64,000 nucleotides of DNA from Actinoplanes sp. NBRC 103695 (GCF_030269485.1 NZ_BSTL01000007.1:13204-77203), one strand, 5' to 3'. Counted from the stretch's first letter, positions 53,132-62,102 are shown. Notes: a model not told the origin generated them from the letters alone. Numbers and translations: made by a program.

Positions 53132-54408
53132 GACGTCTCAGCCCCCGGGAGAATGCCCTGCTCCTCGTCCTCGGCGTCCCGGTCACGCCAGTCCCGGGGC
53201 AGCGAGTGGTCCAGCACGTCATCCACGGTGACCGCGCCGACCAGGCGGTGCGAGTTGTCCACCACGGGCATCGCGACCATGTCGTAGGTGGCCATCCGCC
53301 GGGTGATGTCCTTCAGATCGTGGTCGGGGTGCAGCGGGTCGATGTCGTTGATCACCAGGCCGCCCAGCAGGGAAGCGGGCGGCTCCCGGAGCAGGCGCTG
53401 GAAGTGGACCATGCCCAGATACTTCCCGCTCGGCGTCGCGCTCGGCGCCCGCGCCACGAACACCTGCGCGGCCACCACCGGCGGCAGCTCCGGTTCGCGG
53501 ATCCGGGCCAGCGCCTCGGCCACCGTCGAGTCCGGCGTCATGATCACCGGCTCGGAGGTCATCACCGAGCCGGCGGTGCCCGGCGAGTAGTTCATCAGCT
53601 GCCGCACCGGCGCCGCCTCGTCCGGCTCCATCAGGTCCAGCAGCAGCGTCTGCTCCGCCTGCGGCAGCTCGGCCAGCAGGTCGGCGGCGTCGTCCGGTTC
53701 CATCCGCTCCAGCACGTCGGCGGCGCGCTCGCGGTCCAGCTTGATCAGGATCTCCACCTGGTCGTGCTCGGGCAGCTCCTCGAGCACGTCGGCGAGCGTA
53801 CGGTCGCTCAGCGCCGCCGCCACCTCGACCCGGCGTGCGTCCGGCAGGTCCTGCAGCGCGTTCGCCATGTCGGCCGGGCGCATCTGCTCCAGCAGGGCCA
53901 CCAGGTTCGCCGACCCCTGGGTGTCGGTCGGGCCGACCAGGCCGCGGACCCGGTCGTACTCGGCCTGGAACACGTGCCCGCGCCGGGCCAGGCGGCCGGT
54001 GTGCTCCCGCACCGCCACCCGGGTGATCAGCCACTCGTTGTTGCGGCTCAACTCCATGCCCAGGTCGACGACGCTGCCCGCGGTGTGCTCCGGCTCGATC
54101 GTCACCCGGCGGTCCAGCACGTTTTCGAGCACCAGCAGCTCGTTCGGTCGTTTCTCGAACCGGCGCAGGTTGAGCGTGCCGGTGGACAGCACCACCGACT
54201 CGGCGTCCATGTGGGTGACCCGCCCGATCGGCAGGAAGATCCGCCGCCGCAGCGCCATCTCGGCCACCAGTCCGACCACCTGCGGCGGCCGGTTGGTGGT
54301 CCGCAGCCGCACCACGGCGTCCCGCACCCGCCCCACCCGGTCACCGTTGGGGTCGAACACGGGCAGCGCGGCGAGCCGCGCCAGATACACCCTCGTCCCC
54401 AGAGTCAC
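53128..54408 (-). CDS. PRC-barrel, MgtE N-terminal and CBS domain protein without channel
   Basis: 426 residues: a PRC barrel (about 5-75), a second PRC-like part, an MgtE_N alpha-solenoid (about 160-270, repeats such as EILIKLDRERAADVLERMEPDDAAD), and a CBS pair (about 280-400). It lacks the MgtE membrane channel, so it is a magnesium-responsive regulator rather than a transporter. GTG 54408 lies 6 nt after TAGGCT, so the transcript is probably leaderless. Operon with the DUF1003 gene. Confidence 0.88.
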   Translation of the reverse strand: MTLGTRVYLARLAALPVFDPNGDRVGRVRDAVVRLRTTNRPPQVVGLVAEMALRRRIFLPIGRVTHMDAESVVLSTGTLNLRRFEKRPNELLVLENVLDRRVTIEPEHTAGSVVDLGMELSRNNEWLITRVAVREHTGRLARRGHVFQAEYDRVRGLVGPTDTQGSANLVALLEQMRPADMANALQDLPDARRVEVAAALSDRTLADVLEELPEHDQVEILIKLDRERAADVLERMEPDDAADLLAELPQAEQTLLLDLMEPDEAAPVRQLMNYSPGTAGSVMTSEPVIMTPDSTVAEALARIREPELPPVVAAQVFVARAPSATPSGKYLGMVHFQRLLREPPASLLGGLVINDIDPLHPDHDLKDITRRMATYDMVAMPVVDNSHRLVGAVTVDDVLDHSLPRDWRDRDAEDEEQGILPGAETS

Positions 54409-54524
54409 GGACCCAGCCTAGGTGAGGGCCCGGTCATGTCCACCGTGGCGTACGAGAAGGCCTGCCGTTACGGCGCGCATCCCCTGCCGCTAGCGCCGCC
54501 AGCCTCCTGCCGCGCTCCTGCCGC

Positions 54525-54585
54525 CTCAGCGCTGGCGGTCCCTGCGGCTCAGCGTTGGCGGTCCCTGCGGCTCAGCGCTGGCGGC
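54525..54585. repeat. 23-bp tandem repeat at a gene 3' end
   Basis: Copies of CTCAGCGCTGGCGGTCCCTG start at 54525, 54548 and 54571 (23-bp period). The last copy includes the stop codon of the minus-strand hypothetical gene. Confidence 0.88.
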
Positions 54586-55069
54586 GCACCCGGTGGAGCC
54601 GGAACGGCCGCTTGACCTCGACCCGGGCCGGCGTCTCCCGCGGCGTGGCCGCGCCGGAGGTGTCCGGCAGGTCCGGCGAGGTCGTGGGCGCCTCGTCAAC
54701 CGGGGTGAGCCGAACGACCGCACAGCCCGAAGCGATCCAGCGCGCGATCAACTCGTCCGCCGTCCCCGAGGCGTTGAGCCGCTTGGTGGCCACCTGCGGA
54801 GCGACGGTGTCCCACTCCTCGGTGCCCGGTTGCAGCCGGCTGACGACCGCCTCCCAGACGACGATCAGCCCACCGGTGTCCCCGCGCAGCCGCACGCTCG
54901 CCCGCGTCGCCTCGCCGAGCCCCGGCGCTTCCTGCTCACCCGGCCCGCTGACCATGATCAGCGTCCCCTCGAGCGGAACGCACCACAGCCCACGCGCCGC
55001 CCCGCCATCCACCGAGACCCAGGCGATGGCGGCCTTCTTCAGCGCCTCATCGAGCACAGCCGACCCCAC
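54572..55069 (-). CDS. Hypothetical actinobacterial protein
   Basis: About 165 residues, cytosolic. The first 100 residues form a beta-rich domain (AIAWVSVDGGAARGLWCVPL, LIMVSGPGEQ, VRLRGDTGGLIVVWEAVVSRL), then a basic, Pro-rich tail. No family is recognised. GTG 55069 has GGGAGG 8 nt upstream and starts just before the domain. Confidence 0.75.
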   Translation of the reverse strand: MGSAVLDEALKKAAIAWVSVDGGAARGLWCVPLEGTLIMVSGPGEQEAPGLGEATRASVRLRGDTGGLIVVWEAVVSRLQPGTEEWDTVAPQVATKRLNASGTADELIARWIASGCAVVRLTPVDEAPTTSPDLPDTSGAATPRETPARVEVKRPFRLHRVRRQR

Positions 55070-55172
55070 GCCGCCATCCTCCCACGCCCGCGCTCCGCCC
55101 CTCGGGATCGCTGCCCGGCCTCTCCGCATCACGTTCGACCCCGGCCCTCACATGCAGAATGCATCACCGGGA

Positions 55173-55211
55173 GCCGTGGCTTCCCCGGCTCGACGACGAG
55201 GAAGCCACGGC
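55173..55211 (-). terminator. Terminator after the HAD gene
   Basis: A perfect 12-bp inverted repeat (GCCGTGGCTTCC and complement) with a 15-nt loop lies 10 nt beyond the HAD stop at 55221. Confidence 0.8.
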
Positions 55212-55220
55212 CTGCACGGA

Positions 55221-55919
55221 TCAAACCAACGCCGGCGCGCGGTCGATCAGCCCCAGCAACTCGGTCAACGACCCGACCGACGGCCCATCGAAACCGGTGT
55301 CCTGATCAAAGACAAGGTGATCGCGCAGGTCAGGGGCCGACAACCGAACCGCCGTCATCCCCACCGCCGCCGCCCCCGAGAGCTCCCGGCTGCCCCCGTC
55401 GCCCACGTAGACGCATTGATCCGCCCGTACCCCCAAGCGGTCGCAGGCCGTCAGGTAGATCCGGGGATCGGGCTTGCAGAAGCCGACCTCGACCGAGAAG
55501 ACCTTGGCGTCGAGCAGCCCCGCGACCGGCAGACCGGGCAGGAACGCCGGCAGTTCGTGCGTACAGTCGCTGATCACCGCGGTCGAAAGCCCGCGCTGTT
55601 TCACCGCCCTCAGGGCGCTCACCGCGTCGGGCCGCAGCCGGGTGTCGGCCTTGAGCGCGTCGACCCTGGCCGGTACCGCCGCCCTGAGCTGGGCTGGCCG
55701 CGGGTGGCCGCCGGCCTGCTCGGACACCCATCGTAGGGTGGCTTCGGCCGAGCCGAACGTCCCTCTTGCCCGCGAGTGGAACGTCCGGTCCAGGACGCCG
55801 CGGATGACTTCCGGGTCGCAGCCGAGATTCCGGGCGATCTCGGCATGCTGGGGCCCGCGTTGGACGCTGCGGGTCAGCGTGCCGAAAAAGTCGAAGATGA
55901 CCGCACGAAATGCGGGCAC
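55221..55919 (-). CDS. HAD-family hydrolase (haloacid dehalogenase-like)
   Basis: About 232 residues. Motif I VIFDFFGTL, motif II VISDCTHELP, motif III lysine in FCKPDPRIY and motif IV YVGDGGSREL. Note FDFFGT in place of FDxDGT: the second aspartate of motif I is missing, as in haloacid dehalogenase-type enzymes rather than phosphatases. GTG 55919 is preferred (GGAGG 10 nt upstream and the domain begins at once); ATG 55940 is possible. Substrate unknown. Confidence 0.85.
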   Translation of the reverse strand: MPAFRAVIFDFFGTLTRSVQRGPQHAEIARNLGCDPEVIRGVLDRTFHSRARGTFGSAEATLRWVSEQAGGHPRPAQLRAAVPARVDALKADTRLRPDAVSALRAVKQRGLSTAVISDCTHELPAFLPGLPVAGLLDAKVFSVEVGFCKPDPRIYLTACDRLGVRADQCVYVGDGGSRELSGAAAVGMTAVRLSAPDLRDHLVFDQDTGFDGPSVGSLTELLGLIDRAPALV

Positions 55920-56047
55920 AGTGCACCAGCCTCCAGGCATCGATGTTGATAAGCGGATCGGAGCGTAACGACAGCTTCACTTTCCGCTCAACTGAGGTCC
56001 GCAAACTGTGAACCCCGCCCACGCACAAAGCGACGCCGAGGATGAAT

Positions 56048-56986
56048 ATGCGTTCAAACCGCGCTTTGCTCACCGGAGCGGCGCTGGCGATCGCGGTCCT
56101 CGCCGTCTCGTCGTCGGCGCCCCTGATCGCGTTCGCGGCCGCCCCCGCCCTGGCGATCGCCTTCTGGCGGAACGCCCTCTCCGCCGCCGTGCTCACCCCC
56201 GTCACGCTGGGCCCGCGCCGGGCGGAGCTCCGCGGCCTGCTGCGTGGCGGGAACCGCGACGGCCTGTTCTGCGTACTGGCCGGGGTGGCGCTGGCCGCGC
56301 ACTTCGCCACGTGGATGCCGAGCGTGCAGCTGGGTTCGGTGGCGACGGCGACCGCGCTGGTGGCCACCCAGCCGGTCTGGCAGGGCCTGATCGCCGCCGC
56401 GCAGGGCCGCCGCCCGTCGAAGGCGGCGTGGACGGGCATCGGTCTGGCCGTGGCGGGTGCGGCCTGGGCCACCGGCGCCGACATCACGGTCTCCCCGCAG
56501 GCGGTCCTGGCCGACGTGCTGGCGCTGATCGGTGGCATGGCCGCGGCCGTCTACACCGCGCTGGGCGAGCGGGTCCGCGCCCGGACCAGCACGACCACCT
56601 ACACCTGGGCCTGCTACGGCACCTGCGCGGTGGTCCTGCTGATCGTCTGTCTCACCCTCAAAACCCCACTTCACGGGTACGCCGTGACGACCTGGCTGGC
56701 GATCCTGGCCGTAGTGGCGGGCGCCCAGCTCCTGGGCCATTCGATGTTCAACTACGCGTTGCACCACACGTCCGCGACAACGGTGAGCGTCCTGATCCTG
56801 CTGGAGACCCCGGGCGCCGCCCTGCTCGCCTGGGTCTGGCTCGAGCAGCAGCCACGCCTGGCAACCCTCCCCGGCCTGGCCCTGCTCCTGTCCGGCGTAG
56901 CCGTGGTGATCATCGGCTCCCGCCGCCTCACGACCCGCCGTCCCCCAGCCGCCACCCTGACCGAAACCGCCGAGCCGACACCCTGA
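56048..56986 (+). CDS. EamA/DMT-family transporter
   Basis: 312 residues with about ten membrane helices in two EamA repeats (about 5-140 and 150-290). Members export metabolites or amino acids; the substrate is not predictable. ATG 56048 has GAGG 6 nt upstream; ATG 56042 is possible. It is divergent from the HAD gene. Confidence 0.9.
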   Translation: MRSNRALLTGAALAIAVLAVSSSAPLIAFAAAPALAIAFWRNALSAAVLTPVTLGPRRAELRGLLRGGNRDGLFCVLAGVALAAHFATWMPSVQLGSVATATALVATQPVWQGLIAAAQGRRPSKAAWTGIGLAVAGAAWATGADITVSPQAVLADVLALIGGMAAAVYTALGERVRARTSTTTYTWACYGTCAVVLLIVCLTLKTPLHGYAVTTWLAILAVVAGAQLLGHSMFNYALHHTSATTVSVLILLETPGAALLAWVWLEQQPRLATLPGLALLLSGVAVVIIGSRRLTTRRPPAATLTETAEPTP

Positions 56987-57211
56987 CCTCCGGCCGCTGA
57001 CCCCGCGCGTCCCGGCCGCTGCCCCCGCCTCCGACTGCCGTCCCGAGGTCCCGGCCACCGAGCCCATGTCCCGGCCGCAGACCAGACGCCGTGCCCGCCG
57101 ACCCGCCGCGGATCAGGACCATTGCCCGACACCCGTCAGCCGCGAGCAACCGCCACCAGAGCCGTCAAAGGGGCAGCAGCCGGCGCAGCGGTCAGCAGCC
57201 GCAGGAAGCGG

Positions 57212-57706
57212 TCAGTAGGACGAATCCGACTCGGACGCGATCGCGAAGACGATGAAGGCAAGCGCCACCAGCGCCAACGCCGTGGCCACCCAGCCGACGA
57301 TGATGCCGGCCAGCGCCATCCCGCGCCCGCTGGAGCCGTTGACGCTGATCTTGCGTTGGGCGACGTGCCCCATGATCGCGCCGACGATGCCGAGGAGACC
57401 GCCGAGGCCGGAGGCGCACAGGCCGGCCACCGCGACGCACGAGACGACCAGGGCGGCGATCGACAGTCCCTCGGTCGGCGGCTTGAGCATCGGCCCGTAG
57501 CCCTGGCCGTACGGGCTGCCGTACCCGTAGTCGTAGGCCTGCGGCGGCGTGTAGGGCGGCGGCTGCTGGTACGGCGCCGCATACGGGTTGTCCGGCTGGT
57601 AGCCCTGCGGCGACTGATATGCCTGCGGCGGCTGGTAGGGCTGGACCGGCTCCGGTGGCGGGAACTGACCGCCCGGGCCGAGCGGTGGAGGTGGGGGGTA
57701 GGTCAT
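57212..57706 (-). CDS. DUF4190 membrane protein with Pro/Tyr/Gln-rich N-terminus
   Basis: 164 residues. Residues 1-75 are a low-complexity PPPY/QPP-type segment; two membrane helices follow (about 82-112 and 128-155) around the HVAQRKIS motif typical of DUF4190. Function unknown. A second paralogue lies at 59047-59496, with an SDR gene in between. GGAGA precedes the ATG. Confidence 0.88.
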   Translation of the reverse strand: MTYPPPPPLGPGGQFPPPEPVQPYQPPQAYQSPQGYQPDNPYAAPYQQPPPYTPPQAYDYGYGSPYGQGYGPMLKPPTEGLSIAALVVSCVAVAGLCASGLGGLLGIVGAIMGHVAQRKISVNGSSGRGMALAGIIVGWVATALALVALAFIVFAIASESDSSY

Positions 57707-57940
57707 CGCGTTCTCCGTCCGGCCGGTCCTTCGTCAGCCAGGATAGACAGGGCTGTCACCCACCGTTGACCCGCCGGAACTTCGGCGGCTCGGCGACACG
57801 GCAAGGTGACCCCCGTGTTTGCCCCGTTCCTGCCGACCGGGCAGGATCGCGCATGGTCGTCGACGCCGCTCGCGCAGCGGCACCCCGTTCGGCGTCCGCG
57901 CATCATCACCGCGACCAGTGCCGAGACTCCGGAGGCCGAG

Positions 57941-58744
57941 ATGGCTGTGGACGAGCCCGAGAACGACCCGGCGGAAGCACCCGTGACCCTGCGGCTGGAC
58001 GGCAAGGTCGCGCTGGTCACCGGCGCGGGCAGCCCGGACGGCATCGGGTACGCGACCGCCCGCCGCCTGCGTGACCTGGGTGCGCGGGTGGCGATCGTGT
58101 CGACGACCCGCCGCATCCACGAGCGTGCGTCCGAGCTGAGCGTCACCGGTTTCGTCGCCGATCTGACCGACGAGTCCGAGGTGGGCGCGCTGGCCGACGC
58201 GATCTCCGACTCGCTGGGCGACGTCGAGGTGCTGGTGAACAACGCCGGTCTGGCGAGCCGGGCGAGCCCCGAGGTGCTCCGCCCGGTGGCGCAGCTCACC
58301 TACGACGAGTGGCGTTCGGAGATCGACCGCAACCTGAGCACCGCGTTCCTGTGCAGCCGTGCCTTCGTGGGTGGCATGGCCGAGCGGGGCTGGGGCCGGA
58401 TCGTGAACCTGGCCGCGACCGCCGGTCCGGTGAACGCGCTGCCCACCGAGGCGGCCTATGCCGCCGCGAAGTCGGGTGTGGTGGGCCTGACCCGGGCGCT
58501 GGCCATGGAGCTGGTCGCCGACGGGGTGAATGTCAACTGCATCGCGCCGGGCACGATCTACACCGCCGCGTCCACGGTGACCGAGATCAAGCAGGGTCTG
58601 GGCACGCCGATAGGGCGCCCGGGCACGCCGGACGAGGTCGCGGCGGCGATCGCGTTCCTCTGCTCGCCCGCCGCGTCCTACATCACCGGCCAGATGCTGG
58701 TGGTGGACGGCGGCAACAGCGTGCGCGAGGCCCAGTTCCGCTGA
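57941..58744 (+). CDS. Short-chain dehydrogenase/reductase
   Basis: 267 residues. NAD(P) motif [15 protein letters not shown], then [11 protein letters not shown], the catalytic YAAAK and the FabG-like end [13 protein letters not shown]. The catalytic serine position (13 residues before Tyr) is Thr, a conservative change. Oxidoreductase of unknown substrate, FabG-like. ATG 57941 has GGAGG 5 nt upstream; the frame extending to 57806 is rejected. Confidence 0.9.
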   Translation: MAVDEPENDPAEAPVTLRLDGKVALVTGAGSPDGIGYATARRLRDLGARVAIVSTTRRIHERASELSVTGFVADLTDESEVGALADAISDSLGDVEVLVNNAGLASRASPEVLRPVAQLTYDEWRSEIDRNLSTAFLCSRAFVGGMAERGWGRIVNLAATAGPVNALPTEAAYAAAKSGVVGLTRALAMELVADGVNVNCIAPGTIYTAASTVTEIKQGLGTPIGRPGTPDEVAAAIAFLCSPAASYITGQMLVVDGGNSVREAQFR

Positions 58745-58767
58745 CGGGCAGGCCCGGCCGCGAGCCC

Positions 58768-58926
58768 AGCCCCGCCGCGGGCAGGCTGGCGGGTGTGGCC
58801 CAGCCCCGCCGCGGGCAGGCTGGCGGGTGTGGCCCAGCCCCGCCGCGGGCAGGCTGGCGGGTGTGGCCCAGCCCCGCCGCGGGCAGGCTGGCGGGTGTTG
58901 GCCCAGGACCCGCCGCGGGCAGGCTG
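58768..58926. repeat. 34-bp tandem repeat, four copies plus one degenerate
   Basis: Unit begins AGCCCCGCCGCGGGCAGGCT. Copies start at 58768, 58802, 58836 and 58870, nearly identical; a truncated copy follows at about 58905. It starts 24 nt after the SDR stop codon. Confidence 0.93.
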
Positions 58927-58998
58927 CCCAGATTTGCGACAGGCCGCCCGGGTCCGCGGATGTGTCGCTCAGGTCCGCGGACGGCAGGACAACGGTTA

Positions 58999-59030
58999 CC
59001 GACCGGCCGGTGCGAACACCAGCCGGTCGG
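58999..59030. terminator. Hairpin downstream of the second DUF4190 gene
   Basis: CCGACCGGC-CGGTG, loop CGAA, CACC-A-GCCGGTCGG. A stem of about 13 bp with a GNRA-like tight loop, 17 nt after the DUF4190 stop on the minus strand. Confidence 0.65.
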
Positions 59031-59046
59031 TCAGCCGATCAACCGG

Positions 59047-59496
59047 TCAGAACTCGCCGGAGCTACCGGCCAGGCCGATCAGGGCGATGGCGTAGATCGC
59101 GCAGCCCAGCACCCCGAGCCCGGTGAAGATGTAGCCGAGCCAGAGCCCGGCGGTTGCCAGCCCCTCGCCCTGCTCGCCGGTCTGGCGGATCTGCTTCTTC
59201 GACATGTGGCCGAGCACGATCGCGGCGGGCGCGAAGATGAACGCGAACACCAGGGCGAGGATCGCCAGGGTGTTCGTGGTCGCCACCGCGGGTCCGCCGT
59301 ACGGCGGCGGGTACGACTGCTGCCCGTATTGCTGCTGCTGCCCGTACGCCGGGGGCGGGTACGGCTGCCCGCTGGACGGCGCCCCGCTGGACGGCGTCGA
59401 ATACGGGTCCTGCGCGTACGACGGCTGCTCGTACTGCCCGTACGGCTGCTGCGGCTGGTACGGATCAGGCGAGCCGCCGGGTGGCGGATAGGTCAT
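59047..59496 (-). CDS. DUF4190 membrane protein, second paralogue
   Basis: 149 residues with a Tyr/Pro/Gln-rich N-terminus (1-70) and two membrane helices (about 74-95 and 113-143) around LGHMSKKQIRQTGEQGEG. Same layout as the protein at 57212-57706. GAGGAGG precedes the ATG. Function unknown; the N-terminus may mediate self-association. Confidence 0.88.
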   Translation of the reverse strand: MTYPPPGGSPDPYQPQQPYGQYEQPSYAQDPYSTPSSGAPSSGQPYPPPAYGQQQQYGQQSYPPPYGGPAVATTNTLAILALVFAFIFAPAAIVLGHMSKKQIRQTGEQGEGLATAGLWLGYIFTGLGVLGCAIYAIALIGLAGSSGEF

Positions 59497-59594
59497 GTCG
59501 TTCCTCCTCGTTCACCCGGCACCGTACTGGTCGGGCTGGTAGCGGGACACCCCATTCGAGGGGTGTTCGTGCCTTGTAACGCTCTTGGGATGGA

Positions 59595-60002
59595 TCAGGC
59601 GGTGCGGCTGAGCCCGGCGACGGCCCGTTCGACGGCCAGACAGCGGTCCTCGACGTAGTCCAGGCCGGCCTCGGTGGCGATCCGCCGAGCCTCGGCCGAG
59701 ACGATCCCGGACTGCAGCCAGACGGCGGGCGCCTTGATCGCCACCGCCTGCCGGACGATCTCCACCGCGTCCGCCGCCGGGCGGAAGATGTCGACCAGGT
59801 CGATCGGCTCACCGATGTCGGCCAGCGTGGGCACCGTCGGTACCCCGAAGATCTCGTCGGCGAACGGGTTGACCGGAATGATCCGCCACCCGTGCCGCAT
59901 CATCTGCAACGGCACCGTGTGCGAAGGCTTCCACTGCTCGCGCGACGCGCCCACCACCGCGATGACCTTGGCATCCCGCAGGATCTGCTCGGCGCTCCGC
60001 AT
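59595..60002 (-). CDS. CoA-binding domain protein (YccU-like)
   Basis: 135 residues, Rossmann-like CoA_binding_2 fold: VIAVVGASREQWKPSHTVP, VNPFADEIFG, VDIFRPAADAVEIV, AVWLQSGIVS. Function unknown. ATG 60002 lies 7 nt after TAGAGT, so the mRNA is likely leaderless; this rules out the longer frame from 60029. Confidence 0.9.
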   Translation of the reverse strand: MRSAEQILRDAKVIAVVGASREQWKPSHTVPLQMMRHGWRIIPVNPFADEIFGVPTVPTLADIGEPIDLVDIFRPAADAVEIVRQAVAIKAPAVWLQSGIVSAEARRIATEAGLDYVEDRCLAVERAVAGLSRTA

Positions 60003-60038
60003 GGCATCGACTCTAGCCACGCCGCGCATCCCCGTGGG

Positions 60039-60112
60039 GTCAGCTGGGTCACCGACGCCGCGTATCCCCGTGGGGGCTCACAGCAGAGTCAGCTGGGTCA
60101 CCGACGCCGCGT
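60039..60112. repeat. Duplicated 3' end of the radical SAM gene
   Basis: A 25-bp sequence (GTCAGCTGGGTCACCGACGC...) occurs at 60039-60063 and 60088-60112, 49 bp apart. The second copy encodes the C-terminal residues of the radical SAM protein; the first lies outside the gene. Confidence 0.9.
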
Positions 60113-61991
60113 GTTCCGGTTCCTGGGGCAGGGCACGTGCCTGGAACGGCCCGGACCGGTGCAGGCCGTGCCGCCGGGCGGCCATCCGCACCCGCGCGGT
60201 GATCTCGTCCTGCAGGGCCTGCGGAAGGTAGGACCCGCGGCCGTAGAGCTCGCGATAGCGCGGGGCCAGCCGGGGGTGGTTGGTGCGCAGCCAGGCCGCA
60301 TACCACTCCTTGGCGCCGGGCCGCAGGTGCAGTGGCAGCGGCGTCACGCTGCTCGCCCCGGCCGCCGCGATCGCGGCCACCGTGGCGTCGATCGACTCGT
60401 CGGTGTCGGTCAGGCCGGGCAGAATCGGCGCCATCAGCACACTGACCGGGAATCCCGCGTCGGTCAGCGTGCGAACGGCGTCGAGGCGGCGGCGCGGGCT
60501 GGGCGTGCCGGACTCGACCGACCGCCACACCTCCTCGTCGAGGAACCCGACCGAGAACGAGAGCCCGACCCGGGTGACCTCGGCGGCCTGCAGGAGGAGC
60601 GGCAGGTCGCGCAGGATCAGCGTGCCCTTGGTCAGGATGGAGAACGGGTTGGCGAAGTCGCGCAGCGCCTCGAGGATCGGCGGCATCAGCCGGTAACGAC
60701 CCTCGGCCCGCTGGTAGACATCCACGTTGGTGCCCATCGCGATGTGCGCGCCGGACCAGCGCGGCGCGCCGAGCTCGCGCCGGACCACCTCGCCCGCGTT
60801 CACCTTGACCACGATCCGGCTGTCGAAGTCGTGGCCCGGGTCCAGGTCGAGGTAGCGATGCGTGTTGCGGGCGAAGCAGTTGTGACTGACCACCCCGTCG
60901 GCCACGAAGTCGCCGGTGCCGGTGGTGATGTCGAACAGCGGCATGGTGAGCCCGAGCGGCTCGATGTCGACCACGGCGAGCTGCGCCTCGCTGCGCACTC
61001 CGATGCCGGACGCGTCGAGCCGGGCGCCGGTCACCCCGGTCATGTGCCGGAAGCGAAGCGCGGCCCACAGGTCGCGCGGCGTCTGGACGGTCGCCGCGCC
61101 GGGCGGGCGGCAGGCCGGCATCCGGCTGGCCAGGCCGAGACTCGTCAGGGCGTCGGTGACGTGGCGCAGGAACATCGCGTCGTGGCTGGTGAAGACGACG
61201 GCCAGCCGGTCGGTGCGGCCGGTGGAGCCGTAGGCCCCGGCCAGGAAGCCGCGGTGCCAGTCGTCGGTCGGCGCCTCGGGCCAGCGCAGCGCGTCGTGCA
61301 GCTGGACCTCGTCGAGGTAACCGTCGGCGCGGACCCAGGCGTCGCCCTCGCGCGCCCGGCCGCCGTCACCGCGGATCAGCCCGCAGAGGAAGCCGGCCTG
61401 GTAGTCGGGGGTCTCCTTGGGCGGGTCGGCGAACCGGCCCACCCCTGGCAGCCGGTCGCCCACCGCCAGAGCCGGGCACTCGGCCCGGGCCGGCGAAACG
61501 TGCCGCCAGCCGCGGTCGGTGAGGAAGCGGTGCTCGCCGCCGGAGACGATGCGGGTGCCGTCGGCCAGCGTCACGCGGTAGGCGGTCTTGGTCGTGGTCC
61601 AGTGGTCGAGCACGGTGGTCGGCACGTATCGCCGATGCGGCCCGGCGCCCATCGTGCCCATCACCGCGTCGCCGGGACGCAGGTCGGCGATCGCCCGGGT
61701 GCCGCCGTCGGCCAGCAGCACCGGGGTGTCACCGGCCAGGCAGTAGGAGCACGCGTGCGAGCAGCCGCGGTAGGGGTTGATCGTCCACTCGAACGGCACC
61801 CGGGAGGCGCCCGGCACGCGGTTGATCATCGATTTGGCCCGCACCTCGTAGAACGTCATGCCCCGGAAGGCGGGCGTGTCGAAGGTGCGCACGGTGGCGC
61901 CGGGCAGCGCCAGCGGCAGGGGTGGAGCCGCCGGCGCCGCCCTGTCCGGGAGCGAGGAGCCGGCATCGGCCGACAGATGGGACCATCGCAT
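60078..61991 (-). CDS. Intein-containing Rv2578c-family radical SAM protein
   Basis: 637 residues as translated, about 349 after splicing. The radical SAM cluster motif is split by the intein: N-extein ends ...RGCSHACSY (C77, C81), the intein's first Cys is residue 84, and the C-extein starts CFARNTHRYLD, so splicing restores CxxxCxxC. The rest is a partial TIM barrel (VKVNAGEVVRREL, TNVDVYQRAEGRYRL, SFSVGFLDEEVW). The family relates to spore photoproduct lyase-like enzymes and its function is unknown. A LexA/SOS box sits 10 nt before the ATG, so it is probably DNA-damage induced, as reported for Rv2578c. Confidence 0.92.
   Translation of the reverse strand: MRWSHLSADAGSSLPDRAAPAAPPLPLALPGATVRTFDTPAFRGMTFYEVRAKSMINRVPGASRVPFEWTINPYRGCSHACSYCLAGDTPVLLADGGTRAIADLRPGDAVMGTMGAGPHRRYVPTTVLDHWTTTKTAYRVTLADGTRIVSGGEHRFLTDRGWRHVSPARAECPALAVGDRLPGVGRFADPPKETPDYQAGFLCGLIRGDGGRAREGDAWVRADGYLDEVQLHDALRWPEAPTDDWHRGFLAGAYGSTGRTDRLAVVFTSHDAMFLRHVTDALTSLGLASRMPACRPPGAATVQTPRDLWAALRFRHMTGVTGARLDASGIGVRSEAQLAVVDIEPLGLTMPLFDITTGTGDFVADGVVSHNCFARNTHRYLDLDPGHDFDSRIVVKVNAGEVVRRELGAPRWSGAHIAMGTNVDVYQRAEGRYRLMPPILEALRDFANPFSILTKGTLILRDLPLLLQAAEVTRVGLSFSVGFLDEEVWRSVESGTPSPRRRLDAVRTLTDAGFPVSVLMAPILPGLTDTDESIDATVAAIAAAGASSVTPLPLHLRPGAKEWYAAWLRTNHPRLAPRYRELYGRGSYLPQALQDEITARVRMAARRHGLHRSGPFQARALPQEPEHAASVTQLTLL
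60879..61742 (-). other. Intein with LAGLIDADG-type insert
   Basis: 288 residues (84-371 of the precursor). Block A CLAGDTPVLLADGG, block B GGEHRFLT, blocks F/G LFDITTGTGDFVADGVVSHN followed by Cys+1. The endonuclease region has a first helix GFLCGLIRGDG with the acidic residue and a second GFLAGAYGSTG in which it is lost, so homing activity is likely reduced or absent. Splicing residues (C1, His-Asn, C+1) are intact. Confidence 0.9.
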
Positions 61992-62000
61992 GCCGAAGAT

Positions 62001-62016
62001 TCGAACACACGTTCGA
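62001..62016. promoter_or_regulatory. LexA (SOS) box of the radical SAM gene
   Basis: TCGAACACACGTTCGA: two perfect TCGAAC/GTTCGA half-sites with a 4-nt centre, the actinobacterial LexA consensus. It lies 10 nt upstream of the radical SAM start codon, where LexA would block transcription. Confidence 0.9.
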
Positions 62017-62102
62017 TCGCCGTGTCCACCCGGATCGTCCGCCGGTGGACGACAAAAAGACGCCGCGGACCCGAAGGTCCACGGCGCCCGGAAAGGAGCG
62101 GG

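Larger units (their letters stand above)
58745..59046. other. Intergenic region dominated by repeats
   Basis: About 300 bp between convergent genes, holding the 34-bp tandem array (58768-58926) and a hairpin (58999-59030). The frames running through the array encode only low-complexity sequence with a different reading each period, so no gene is called. Confidence 0.7.

Noticed and set aside
53101..53136. Another copy of the interspersed repeat at a TCGGTCATGAC match
   Set aside because: Only the ATGA junction words are shared; the rest of the unit is absent, and the sequence is explained by the DUF1003 start codon and the CBS gene stop.
55141..55164. Small palindrome ATGCAGAATGCAT as an operator
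   Set aside because: Located downstream of the HAD gene and not in a promoter; too short to distinguish from chance.
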